Assembly (NCBI GenBank): GCA_964420285.1
Contig: CAYQTE010000005.1
Location: 56,251-120,250 of the forward strand
Source: CAYQTE01 sp964420285
GTDB taxonomy: Bacteria; Planctomycetota; Phycisphaerae; Tepidisphaerales; Tepidisphaeraceae
Direction of reading: 5' to 3'
DNA: 64,000 nt
The translations under genes and the position numbers were made by a program. Numbering within the stretch: position 1 is the first letter of the stretch; each line of letters begins with the position of its first letter. The notes under the pieces were generated by a model, which did not search any database, was not told the DNA's origin, and was given only the letters and a program-made list of their open reading frames with translations. Positions 25,397 to 34,449 of the stretch are shown piece by piece.

Positions 25397-26848
25397 ATGA
25401 AGAGGTTCCGGTTTGTCCGCGTTGCAGCGTTGGCGGCATGTCTTCTCGGTGCCAGAACCGCACCTGCATCCGTCACGACGGATGACCTCGGCCCGGCTCC
25501 CGATTCCAAACAAATCACGTATGTGGCGATGTCGCCCGATTGCCACAACATCGCGATGGTCGTCATGGCCGGCACGGGCGTCGAACTGCGCGTGAACGGG
25601 AAATCGCAGGCAACGGCCGACGATATTCTGTTTGTCCTGTACAGCCCCGACAGCGCGAGGCTGGCTTACACGGCCCGAAAGGACAAGACGTGGTACGTTA
25701 TCCTCGACGGCAAGGAAACGTCCACCGGCTCACTGCAGGCGTCGCAATTGGTCTTCAGCGATGACGGCCGGCACCTTGGCTATGTCACTAAAACCGCAAC
25801 TGGCGATTCAGCCATTGTCGATGGAAGAACGATCGGCGCAAATCGTCAAGTCGTTCATCTGACGCTCAGCGGCGATGGCTCGCACGTCGCCTACGGCTAT
25901 TTGAACGATCAGAAACAATGGGCGGTCATGCGCGATGGCAAGGATACCGGACACGCCTACCCGAAGGGTGTTGACCGCATCCGCTTCAGTCCGGACGGGC
26001 AACATCTCGTCCTTGTCGGATGTCTATCGGACGATCTGCTCGTTGGACTTCGCTATGAGGTTGTGGTGGACAACGACACCTATGGCCCGTATTACGAAAT
26101 ACTTTCGGGACCAGTATTCTTTCAAAAAGGAGCGCATTGGGCATTCGCAGCCGATCGCTCGACTGGCATCACGTCAGTGCTTGGACAAGGCGCCCCGGGG
26201 GTGCGGTCGCTGCAAGTTGTCGACGGTAAGGAGGATTCAACTTTGCCGCGGATCGCCCATAGGAATCCCGACAGCGTTGGCACCGGGCTTGAGCAGAGTC
26301 TTTACAGCGACGACGGCGCGCATCATCTTCTCGTTGAGTCCGAACAGGTGGAGATGATACACGAAAAGCATCTCTTCATTGACGGCCAGGAACGTGAGGG
26401 ATTTCCGCTTAAGGACGTTACGATGAGTCCGGATGGCAAACGGCTCGCCAGTGAGGGCTATCGCTTCTTGGTGATCGACGGTCAACGCAAGGACACCGAT
26501 TTCGAGTTGGGGCCGCTGTTGTTCAGCCCGGATTCCCAGCACTTGGCATACGCGGTCGCCAAACCGCTCTCCAACGATTGGTTTATGGACGTCGATGATA
26601 TTTTGCAACCGGCGGCCATCGTCCTGCCGACAGTGGATGTGCGATGGAATCCCCCGCAATGGGATCTCCTGTACGACCACGTTGAGGATCAGGCGAGCTT
26701 CGACAACGGCCATTCCTACAACGGCCAATATCCCTACCACTTCGACCCCGACGGCACGCTGGTCTATTTCCGTGTGACCGACGGCCATCTCTACCGCGTG
26801 CACTGGAAGCCGGATGACGCGACCACGGCCCCGGCGACCCGGCCGTGA
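25397..26848 (+). CDS. Secreted WD40/TolB-like beta-propeller protein
   Basis: 483 aa with a signal peptide (1-24, ending APA). The body is a series of blades carrying the (S/D)PDGxxLAY pattern (YSPDSARLAYT, FSDDGRHLGYV, LSGDGSHVAYG, FSPDGQHLVLV, MSPDGKRLAS, FSPDSQHLAYA) typical of WD40-like/PD40 propellers. No catalytic motif is seen. A binding or scaffold role in the periplasm is likely. It follows GH3 by 105 bp on the same strand. Confidence 0.75.
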   Translation: MKRFRFVRVAALAACLLGARTAPASVTTDDLGPAPDSKQITYVAMSPDCHNIAMVVMAGTGVELRVNGKSQATADDILFVLYSPDSARLAYTARKDKTWYVILDGKETSTGSLQASQLVFSDDGRHLGYVTKTATGDSAIVDGRTIGANRQVVHLTLSGDGSHVAYGYLNDQKQWAVMRDGKDTGHAYPKGVDRIRFSPDGQHLVLVGCLSDDLLVGLRYEVVVDNDTYGPYYEILSGPVFFQKGAHWAFAADRSTGITSVLGQGAPGVRSLQVVDGKEDSTLPRIAHRNPDSVGTGLEQSLYSDDGAHHLLVESEQVEMIHEKHLFIDGQEREGFPLKDVTMSPDGKRLASEGYRFLVIDGQRKDTDFELGPLLFSPDSQHLAYAVAKPLSNDWFMDVDDILQPAAIVLPTVDVRWNPPQWDLLYDHVEDQASFDNGHSYNGQYPYHFDPDGTLVYFRVTDGHLYRVHWKPDDATTAPATRP

Positions 26849-26934
26849 AATCTCCGAAGCACGGCCGCGATCGCGGGAAATACCCTGTTTGGATTGGACG
26901 ACTGGTGCTATAATGTCGGTTTAGGATTTGCCGC

Positions 26935-27279
26935 ATGGCCACAATAACAATTACTCCGCTTGCATCGCCTTTGCGCATCGATGACGCGGGTGTTGTGCGC
27001 CTCGGCGCGACGCGAGTCACGCTGGATACCCTTGTCGGGAGCTATCGGGACGGCAACACGGCCGAGGAAATTGTTCAGCAATATCCGTCGCTATCACTGG
27101 CGGACGTGCATGCGGCCATCGCCTTTTACCTGACGCACCGGCCGGAAGTCGATGGGTATCTGCTTCAGCGCCAAGAAGATGCGTCGCTGACCCGGCGGCA
27201 AGTGGAGCAGATATGCGATCAACGCGGCGTGCGCGAGCGCCTGCTGGCCCGTGACGCGGCGAGGAAGAAGGGGACGTGA
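26935..27279 (+). CDS. DUF433 family antitoxin
   Basis: 114 aa. The segment RLGATRVTLDTLVGSYRDGNTAEEIVQQYPSLSLADVHAAIAFYL matches the DUF433 winged-helix fold, the antitoxin class called VapB45. It is paired with the next gene by a GTGA stop/start overlap, the usual antitoxin-first layout. It probably neutralises the PIN-like toxin and represses the operon. Confidence 0.85.
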   Translation: MATITITPLASPLRIDDAGVVRLGATRVTLDTLVGSYRDGNTAEEIVQQYPSLSLADVHAAIAFYLTHRPEVDGYLLQRQEDASLTRRQVEQICDQRGVRERLLARDAARKKGT

Positions 27280-27626
27280 TCGCGTTTCTGACCGATGAGG
27301 ACTTCAACGGGCGCATCGTTCGTGGTCTTTTTCGAGCCGTGCCTGATCTGGATCTTCTGACAGTGAATAACGCGGGCTTGGCCGGGCAGGTTGACTCGGC
27401 TGTCATATCGTGGGCCGCGACGATTGGGCGCGTTCTGCTTACCCATGATCTCAATACGATGATCGATGCCGCCGTCGAGCGCGTGCGAACGGGCCGGCCC
27501 ATGTCGGGGCTTGTTGCAGTCCCGCAGCAGTTGGGAATTGGGGCGGCGATTCTGGATCTTGCTCTGATCGCGACATGTGCTGAACCACACGAACTTGCCG
27601 GTCAAATATGGTATTTGCCTCTATAA
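27276..27626 (+). CDS. DUF5615 PIN-like toxin
   Basis: 116 aa, GTG start overlapping the antitoxin stop. It begins MIAFLTDEDF, with the paired acidic residues (Asp7, Asp9) typical of PIN-like DUF5615 proteins, and has a second conserved LLTHDLNTM segment around residue 55. It is a predicted RNase toxin (VapC45 class). Target unknown. Confidence 0.85.
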   Translation: MIAFLTDEDFNGRIVRGLFRAVPDLDLLTVNNAGLAGQVDSAVISWAATIGRVLLTHDLNTMIDAAVERVRTGRPMSGLVAVPQQLGIGAAILDLALIATCAEPHELAGQIWYLPL

Positions 27627-27702
27627 TGGCTCGAATATGCGAGAGTCCAGCGAGGATTCCCCTCTGTGCCCTCGGTGTGCTCCGTGGCCAAACATACCCT
27701 CT

Positions 27703-28884
27703 TCAACTCTCGCGCAAATGGTAGCTCTTGATCATCGTCTGCTGGAAATCGGGGTAGGAATTGAGATCGTGCTCGGAAAGGTCCACGCCATCGAATTCGT
27801 CGGCTTCACGCAGATGCAGGACGGTGACGCGGGTGAGGATGAAGAAGGTGACTGTGCCGATGGCGGCGGCCAGGGCGGTGATGACCAGCAGGCCGAGAAG
27901 CTGATGGCCGACTTGTTCGATGCGGCCGAGGAAGCCGTGGCCGGTGAGGGATAATCCGGCGGCCAGAGTGCCCAGGGCGCCGCCGACGCCGTGGATGGCC
28001 ACTTTCGCCGAGGGGTCGTCCATCTTGAATTGCAGTTCGAGCTTGATCGACATGACCGGGACGATGACTCCGGCGACGGCGCCGATGGCGACGGCGGCGA
28101 GAGTATCGATCCGGCCGGCGCAGCCGCTGACCGCCACCAGGCCACCCAGAAATCCGCAGTACGTCAGATAGGTGTCGCCGGGCGAGAATCGGAACCAGCC
28201 GAGCAACATCCCGGCCAAACCGCCGGCGGCGGCGGCGCAGAGCGCATCGGCGACGATGCGGCTGGCGGAAGTGTCGCCACGCATAGCGGCGCAGCCCAGG
28301 ATGTACGGGAAGAATCCGATGGCGGCGATAAGTACGCCGGCCGCAGCCAGGGGGATATTGTGGCCGGGGACGACGTTGGAGCTGCCGTCGTGGTTGTATT
28401 TGCCGAGTCTCGGGCCGACGAATTTGATGGCGACCAGGCCGATGACCGCGCCGGCGCAATGCGTGAAACTGGCGCCGCCGATGTCGATGAAGCCCATGTC
28501 GCGGCTCATCCATCCCCAGGCCCATCGCCATCCGAGGGGCACGACGACGGCGGCCGTCACCGCGGCGACCAGCATCATGGGCAGGAACCGGCTGCGTTCG
28601 CTGGCAGCGCCGACGATGATGCCTGTGGCGATCAATGTTACCGCGATGATCATTGCCAGGGCGGGATCGGTCCGGCTCCAGCCGAAGAGCAGCCCCTTGT
28701 CGCCGCTGAACAGCGCATCGCCGACGGCCCACACCGCAATGATCGTGACCAGCAGATCGGCGACGATACGGAACATCGCGCCGCCGGCGTTTTTGGCGCG
28801 GCACATGCCGGACAAATACAGGGCCGTCCCCAGCCTCATCACCAGGGCGGCCACGCCGAAATAGACCAGCATTGATTCGTTCAT
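27703..28884 (-). CDS. amt: Ammonium transporter (Amt family)
   Basis: 393 aa with about ten membrane helices, slightly short for the family. The twin pore histidines are His142 in GGASFTHCAG and His298 in AIHGVGG. Asp134 in GFIDIGG matches the structural Asp of AmtB. The cytosolic tail EADEFDGVDLSEHDLNSYPDF is the conserved Amt C-terminus that normally contacts PII proteins. The open frame continues upstream through the kinase gene in another frame; ATG 28884 begins the Amt homology. It lies 8 bp after the histidine kinase. No glnK is nearby. Confidence 0.9.
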   Translation of the reverse strand: MNESMLVYFGVAALVMRLGTALYLSGMCRAKNAGGAMFRIVADLLVTIIAVWAVGDALFSGDKGLLFGWSRTDPALAMIIAVTLIATGIIVGAASERSRFLPMMLVAAVTAAVVVPLGWRWAWGWMSRDMGFIDIGGASFTHCAGAVIGLVAIKFVGPRLGKYNHDGSSNVVPGHNIPLAAAGVLIAAIGFFPYILGCAAMRGDTSASRIVADALCAAAAGGLAGMLLGWFRFSPGDTYLTYCGFLGGLVAVSGCAGRIDTLAAVAIGAVAGVIVPVMSIKLELQFKMDDPSAKVAIHGVGGALGTLAAGLSLTGHGFLGRIEQVGHQLLGLLVITALAAAIGTVTFFILTRVTVLHLREADEFDGVDLSEHDLNSYPDFQQTMIKSYHLRES

Positions 28885-28892
28885 GGTGATCG

Positions 28893-30620
28893 CTATCGGG
28901 CCGGGCCGTGCGTTTGCGACGGATCGGCCAAGGTTTCCTGACGCACGGGCAAGCGCAGGGTGAAGCTGGAACCTTCGGCTTCCTTCGAGCGGACGGCGAT
29001 CACGCCGTCGTGTTCGTCGATGATCTTCTTGGCCACCGCCAGGCCCAGGCCGGTCCCGCGGTTGCCCTTGGTCGAATGAAACAGCTCGAACATGTGCTGC
29101 ATCATACCCGGCGTGATGCCGGCGCCGTTGTCGATGACCTCGATGACCAGTTCCTTGCTGCCGGCCATGTAGCGGCAGATGACCTTCACCAGGCCCTTGC
29201 CGCGCTCGGTGGCGTCCAGGGCGTTGCTGAGCAGATTCATCAGCACCTGGTGGATGCCGTCGGGATCGAGCGGCACGGCCGGCAGATCGGCCTCCACGTC
29301 GGCGACGACCATCACGCCTTTTTCGTTGGCGGCCGGTGCCACCAGTTCCAGGCAATCGTCGATCAGCGCCTTGGGATTGACGGATTGGAATCGCGGCTCG
29401 CGCGGACGGCTGTAGGCCAGCAGGTTCATCGTCAGGTTGTAAATCTTTTCGAGATTGCGATCGACGATGCGCCAACCTTTTCCGGCCTGGACAACGTTGT
29501 TGCCGCGCAGGCCCATCTCAACCACATCCGCGCCGCCGCGCAGCGCCTGCAGGATGTTCTTGATCGAATGCGACAGGGCGGCCGTGGTTTCGCCAACGGC
29601 CGCGAGACGTTCGGCCTTCATGCCGGCCTTGTAGAGCTGCGCGTTTTGAATGGCCAGTCCGGTCTGCTGGCCGATCGCGGTGAGCAGGCGGAGCTGATCG
29701 GGCGTGTAGGTGTAGTTCTTGACCTGGCTGTCGACATAGATGACGCCGGTGACTTCATCGCCTTCGCCCGCGGTGAGCCGCCGGGCCTTGATCGGGACGC
29801 ACAGGGCCGAGCGAATGCCCAGGTCCTGGACGCTGCGACCCTTGCTGAAACGGCGATCGGCCATGGCGTTGCTGGAGAGAACGCCTTCGCCGCTCTGGAT
29901 GACGTGATTGATGATCGTGCGCGAGGCGTGGATGGTGGTTGGTTCGAGTTTGGCGCCATTGACGCTGTCGGCCGAGGATTCGGCGGCGGGTTTTTCGCCG
30001 GCGGCGGGGGGGTCTTCGCGGGTGCGGACGATCTTGGGGACCGGCTCGTTGTTGCGCTCGTCCAGCAGGAGGATGATGCCCCGATCGACTTTCATGTGCT
30101 CGAAGATCAGGTCCATGACCACTTCCAGAACCTGCTCGATATCGAAGCTGCTTCCCAGCGTCGCGCCCAGGCGATAGAGGATGGTCAGGTTCGCCATCGC
30201 CACCGCCGCCGGTTCCGGCACCGCCATCACCATCGAATCCTCGTTGCTGGGGAAGGTGTGCATGATGGCGCTGTCCATGCCGGATTCCTCGCCGGCCAGG
30301 GCGACCTGCTGGCCGCTGGAGCGCATGACGCCGGGCTGGGCGCCGAAGACCATGAGCGTATTTCCGACGCGAATCTGGTCGCCGAGCTTGAGTTCGTTCT
30401 TCCCGGAAACGCGGATGCCGTTGATATAGGTGCCGTTGGCGCTGCCCATGTCCTGCAGAACCCAGGCGCCCTGATCGGGAACCAGTTCGCAATGCCGGCG
30501 GCTGACGGTGTTGTCGGTGAGGGGAAGCTGCTGACTGAGCCGCCCGATCAGAGCCGGCGAATCAGGCAGCTCAAATCGTCGTCCTTTGTCCGGACCTTGG
30601 AGCACCAGAAGGGTAAGCAC
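28893..30620 (-). CDS. FHA-GAF sensor histidine kinase
   Basis: 575 aa, probably soluble. The FHA domain (residues about 20-92) shows GRLSQQLPL, SRRHCEL and GSANGTYING. A GAF domain spans about 150-325. In the kinase core, the H-box has His351 (ALSHSIKNIL), the N-box is MNLLSNALDAT, the G1 box DNGAGI and the G2 box GTGLGLAV. No membrane helix is seen. The start is GTG 30620, directly at the FHA domain (LTLLVLQGPDKGRRF). A longer frame upstream lies inside the rhomboid gene. It is between rhomboid and amt on one strand. No response regulator is adjacent. Confidence 0.9.
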   Translation of the reverse strand: MLTLLVLQGPDKGRRFELPDSPALIGRLSQQLPLTDNTVSRRHCELVPDQGAWVLQDMGSANGTYINGIRVSGKNELKLGDQIRVGNTLMVFGAQPGVMRSSGQQVALAGEESGMDSAIMHTFPSNEDSMVMAVPEPAAVAMANLTILYRLGATLGSSFDIEQVLEVVMDLIFEHMKVDRGIILLLDERNNEPVPKIVRTREDPPAAGEKPAAESSADSVNGAKLEPTTIHASRTIINHVIQSGEGVLSSNAMADRRFSKGRSVQDLGIRSALCVPIKARRLTAGEGDEVTGVIYVDSQVKNYTYTPDQLRLLTAIGQQTGLAIQNAQLYKAGMKAERLAAVGETTAALSHSIKNILQALRGGADVVEMGLRGNNVVQAGKGWRIVDRNLEKIYNLTMNLLAYSRPREPRFQSVNPKALIDDCLELVAPAANEKGVMVVADVEADLPAVPLDPDGIHQVLMNLLSNALDATERGKGLVKVICRYMAGSKELVIEVIDNGAGITPGMMQHMFELFHSTKGNRGTGLGLAVAKKIIDEHDGVIAVRSKEAEGSSFTLRLPVRQETLADPSQTHGPAR

Positions 30621-30691
30621 GGAACATAGTCTAAGCCAAAACGGCGGCGGGAACAAAGGGAATGTGCGGTTCCATCCCACATCGTCCGCGG

Positions 30692-32338
30692 TCAATTGGC
30701 AGTTCCGCATTCGGGACAGCGGTGGGGAGTGGCGCCCAGGTCGCAGCCGCATTGGATGCAGCGGCCGGGCGTGGGCGGCTGGCGGTAGGGGAGCAGGCTG
30801 GCGATGGCGAAGCCGATTCCGCAGCCGAGCATGTGGGCCGAATCGCTGACGCCGGGGATCAGGTGGTCGAAGAGGTACTGGAGCAACACAACCGCGGCGA
30901 CCCAGCGCAAACGGTAATTGGCCGTGACATTGCGATGCCGCAGCTTGCCGCGGAGATAGATGGCCGCCATGGCGCCGACCAGTCCCATGATGGCGGCCGA
31001 GGCGCCGACCAGGGGCTCGGTGGGATCCCTGGTGAGGAATCGGACGACGATGTAGACCGCGCCGATTCCACTGGCCAGGTACAGAAACAGATATCCAACG
31101 GCTCCCAGCGTGCGCTCGACGAACGGGCCGAGAATCAGCAGACCCAGCATGTTCATCGAGATGTGCAGCCAGCCGTCGTGCAGGAAATTGGCGGCGATGA
31201 CGCGCCAAAAACCGTGCTGGGCGAGAAGTTCGGGACTGACGGCGCCCAGGCGGGTCAGGGCCGTTTCGCTGGTGGTGCCGCCGAAATGATATTCGCACCA
31301 GAACATGACCAGGTTGATGGCGATCAGCAGGTAAGTCACCCATACACGATGATCGCTGGGGCCGGTCACGAAGCGTTCTTCATCGCACAATTCCTGTTCG
31401 ACCTCGCGGATGAAATCGACATGGAACGGCTTGAGGACCGAATCGGCGACAACCGGCGGGCGCTCAAGGCGATGGCGAATCAGAGCTTTGCGCGGGGGCG
31501 AGAGGCGGCCGTACGAAAGCGATTGCAGTTCGGCCCGTCCGCACTGATCGCCGGCGGCCAGTTCGGCGGTGGCGACCCAGAACTGCCGCAGCGAACGCGG
31601 CAGAACGCGCATGGGCCCGTTGACCAGCCGGCGCACCCAGGTGACGCGCCCGGTGAAGGCCAGGAAGACAAGCCGGGCCAGTTGACCCGCCTGACGCGAC
31701 CGCGCCAGCGCCATGCCGCGCAATCGGGCGTACGCACCGACCATGGCGTCCAGATCGCCCGTCTCGCCGAGGGCACGGATGTAGTTGTACGCCGCCGACG
31801 GCCGTTCGGACAGCGCCCGCTCGCCCCCCATGCCGTTGAGGTGCGCCAGCATCTCGTTCCAGAGGCTTGGATTCTCATAGTGAAAGAGGATGGCGATCAA
31901 TTCTTTTTCGGCCGGCGGCTGCGGCACGAGTCTGGCCTGGGCGATGGAACGATCGATCCAACCGCGATCGAGATAGTATTGTGCCAGGATGGTTCGCAGC
32001 GACGTCGATCCGCGCGGATACGGAATGAGCACCATCCGCAGCCACGCCACGACCAGAGCGGGGATGAACCACTCCGACACGCGCAATCGCGCGGCGGCCG
32101 TATCCATCAATCGCGGCATCGCCGTCACATAGAACCAAACGGCCGCAATGGCATACGCCAGGCCGGGTGTGGGACGCTCCGCCGATCCCTGATGGAAATA
32201 GGCCACGGCGGCCCCGGCCAGCAGCGCTGCGCGCACGCCAAAGCCCGCGGTGCGCCATTGCCGGCGGCGCCACATCACGAGCATGTCGGCGGTGCAGGCG
32301 AAGAGAACCAGAATGTCCAGAACAGGCGCGACGTCCAT
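30692..32338 (-). CDS. Rhomboid intramembrane serine protease with C-terminal zinc ribbon
   Basis: 548 aa. The N-terminal 300 residues have several membrane helices (about 5-110) and a soluble helical part. The rhomboid domain spans about 330-515, with the HxxxN motif His392/Asn396, candidate nucleophile Ser447 in GASAAIMG (canonical GxSG has Gly where Ala448 is) and catalytic His502 in AHMLGCGIG. Residues 527-544 carry a four-cysteine zinc ribbon (CIQC ... CPEC). Probably first gene of the rhomboid-kinase-amt unit, 71 bp from the kinase. Confidence 0.87.
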   Translation of the reverse strand: MDVAPVLDILVLFACTADMLVMWRRRQWRTAGFGVRAALLAGAAVAYFHQGSAERPTPGLAYAIAAVWFYVTAMPRLMDTAAARLRVSEWFIPALVVAWLRMVLIPYPRGSTSLRTILAQYYLDRGWIDRSIAQARLVPQPPAEKELIAILFHYENPSLWNEMLAHLNGMGGERALSERPSAAYNYIRALGETGDLDAMVGAYARLRGMALARSRQAGQLARLVFLAFTGRVTWVRRLVNGPMRVLPRSLRQFWVATAELAAGDQCGRAELQSLSYGRLSPPRKALIRHRLERPPVVADSVLKPFHVDFIREVEQELCDEERFVTGPSDHRVWVTYLLIAINLVMFWCEYHFGGTTSETALTRLGAVSPELLAQHGFWRVIAANFLHDGWLHISMNMLGLLILGPFVERTLGAVGYLFLYLASGIGAVYIVVRFLTRDPTEPLVGASAAIMGLVGAMAAIYLRGKLRHRNVTANYRLRWVAAVVLLQYLFDHLIPGVSDSAHMLGCGIGFAIASLLPYRQPPTPGRCIQCGCDLGATPHRCPECGTAN

Positions 32339-32432
32339 CGGCGGCGATAATAGCCTAAAACGGCCCGATTGAAGCGCCGCGGCGCCGGAAAGAACAATTG
32401 GGCGTCCGGGCGGCTCCGTTATCCCCTGTCCA

Positions 32433-34304
32433 TTACTCTGAGTCCGGATTCATCCGCGGATCGTGGGCGAATGCGCTTCGGATTTGATCCGCGTCCCCGG
32501 GGCGGATGATGACTCCGCCAGTCAACTCGGCGTGATCGAAACTGCCGTCGGGATGAAAATACCACCGGCTCGTCTCCCCCGAGCCGTTCACTTCCACATC
32601 GACCCCCCGCAGCGCATCGGCCGGTGGGCTTGCCGAGGGCGCTGTCACCGGCCGCACAAACACGCTCAGCGCATCCCATGCGGATGGCGCACGTTCCCAA
32701 CCGGCGGGCCAGTCGGTCCGCAAAACCAGGGTTTCCTTGATATCCGGGTTGATCGCGATCCGGCCGAATACCGCAGTCAGTATCGGCCCGTGAACAAATT
32801 GCGCCGGGCGGTCGACGGTTCGAATCTGCATTCGCTCGTTGATCAGGCTCAGTTGGGTTTCGGTCATCGTCGCGACCTGGCTGACGATGGACCGGAAGAC
32901 CGGCGGGCGATTCATCGACGCATCGGGGGCGCCGGCGGTTTGAAGCGTGGTTGAGAACCCGACGAGCGTCCTCGAGTCGCGCGAGAACGCCCATTGCGTG
33001 ATCCATCGCCCGACGTCATCCGTCCACAAAAGCCGCCGTGTTTCCAACAGGAATCTCTGCCGGCGATCAAACCGCGACCAGCCGATCATCGACATCGCCC
33101 CCGATTCGTCCGGGCGGCTCCACTGCCACCATGTGCCGTCAGGCATCGCGATCAGGGGCGTTGGTTCGGCCTCCAGCTTTTGCACCACGGCCGCACCGGC
33201 GGCAAGCATCGCCGGATAATCCGCATCAACTGAACGACCGAACGCGATCCCGCTGGCCATTTCGGTCCAGGTTTGATCAAGCCCGCCGCGAAGCATTGGC
33301 GAGAGCGTGTGGAATATTGCAATCAATCCGCGCCCGTCGGCATTCACGGCTACATACGCTTGTTGCGAAACCGGCAACATCGCGGGCGCGGCGGGTGTTA
33401 CCCGCCATTGCCGCACCGGCTTGCCCGACATCGCAACGGGCGCCGCTCCCGACCACGCCGGTTCGTGCATCGCCAAAGCGTCGGCGGCGCTTTGAGCTTC
33501 CTGATCGCCGAACTGCGTATACGGTTCGATCTGGACCAGCAGCGGCGAGCGGTTGGACTGAACGAACACCACATCGCGGCCGGTGAGCTTTGCATCTGTT
33601 GACGGGAGGATCGTCCCTTGCGACCCGATCGTGATGCGCACGCCGTTGGGCAGATTCACCACTCCGCCCGCGGCCGGCGCGGGAGGCACGCCTTTGATAA
33701 CAATGGACGCCGCCACTGCGTCGAGCAGATCGCCGTCCTCGATGTTTGCCGGGCCCATCACATCCATGGCGACGGCCACAGCGTCGCCGCCCGGCAGCAC
33801 GGCGCACGCAATCAGCGTGCGCGGCTGGGACGACTCAACGCCGGGTTGATCCGTGCGAAAACCATCGTAACGCCGATCGCTGAGCAGATAGGATTCGGCC
33901 GGCCAGCCGCAGATTGTGGCCGAGGGCCAGTCCGACCCGTCAAGTGCGGTGACTCTGAGGGAATTGTCGACAAGACCGGCCCACTGGAGAAACTCCAGGG
34001 GCAGCATGTTCTGCCCGGTCGCCAGTCGGATGATGGAAATCGTGCGCCCCGGCGTTCCCGACGAGCCGCCGGGCTCCGCCGCCATGGCAACCGTCGCACC
34101 GCTTCCCCTGGAGATTTTCCAGTGCTCCGGCAAACGGAAGCTTATCGTCCCCAGCGTTGTTGACTTGCCCAGCCCCGCCGATTGCAGCCATATGTGTCCG
34201 TTATCGACCAGCGCCGCCAGGCCAACGGTCGCCGCGAGGATCACCCACAGCACCACCTGCATCACGATCCATCGTCCGCGTGAATATTCTGCGGCACTGG
34301 CCAT
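32433..34304 (-). CDS. Membrane-anchored protein of unknown function
   Basis: 623 aa from ATG 34304 (646 aa from 34373). One helix near the N-terminus (WIVMQVVLWVILAATVGLAAL) is followed by a large soluble domain, probably exported. Two related segments resembling PsbP/DUF1795-like folds (FRLPEHWKISRG...; VVNLPNGVRITIGSQG...) suggest repeats. I do not recognise the family. It lies upstream of rhomboid on the same strand, 94 bp apart, and is divergent from the glycosyltransferase-like gene. Confidence 0.75.
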   Translation of the reverse strand: MASAAEYSRGRWIVMQVVLWVILAATVGLAALVDNGHIWLQSAGLGKSTTLGTISFRLPEHWKISRGSGATVAMAAEPGGSSGTPGRTISIIRLATGQNMLPLEFLQWAGLVDNSLRVTALDGSDWPSATICGWPAESYLLSDRRYDGFRTDQPGVESSQPRTLIACAVLPGGDAVAVAMDVMGPANIEDGDLLDAVAASIVIKGVPPAPAAGGVVNLPNGVRITIGSQGTILPSTDAKLTGRDVVFVQSNRSPLLVQIEPYTQFGDQEAQSAADALAMHEPAWSGAAPVAMSGKPVRQWRVTPAAPAMLPVSQQAYVAVNADGRGLIAIFHTLSPMLRGGLDQTWTEMASGIAFGRSVDADYPAMLAAGAAVVQKLEAEPTPLIAMPDGTWWQWSRPDESGAMSMIGWSRFDRRQRFLLETRRLLWTDDVGRWITQWAFSRDSRTLVGFSTTLQTAGAPDASMNRPPVFRSIVSQVATMTETQLSLINERMQIRTVDRPAQFVHGPILTAVFGRIAINPDIKETLVLRTDWPAGWERAPSAWDALSVFVRPVTAPSASPPADALRGVDVEVNGSGETSRWYFHPDGSFDHAELTGGVIIRPGDADQIRSAFAHDPRMNPDSE

Positions 34305-34449
34305 GTTCGGATTGTATGCCAAGACCGGGCGCGACGGCAGGGCAGAATGAGGGCGCAATGAGAAGCGTGGCATTCGACGTGCATGGCCTTCGGACGCGTG
34401 TTATGTTGTTTGTCACGATCTCCGGGCTTTTGCGGACAAGTGCAATGCC

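Noticed and set aside
27991..28875. Acidic 294-codon plus-strand frame opposite amt
   Set aside because: Antisense shadow of a clearly recognisable transporter.
30621..31343. Extended N-terminus of the histidine kinase and fused upstream domain
   Set aside because: The added residues lie antisense-in-frame within the rhomboid gene and have no domain; the FHA domain begins at GTG 30620.
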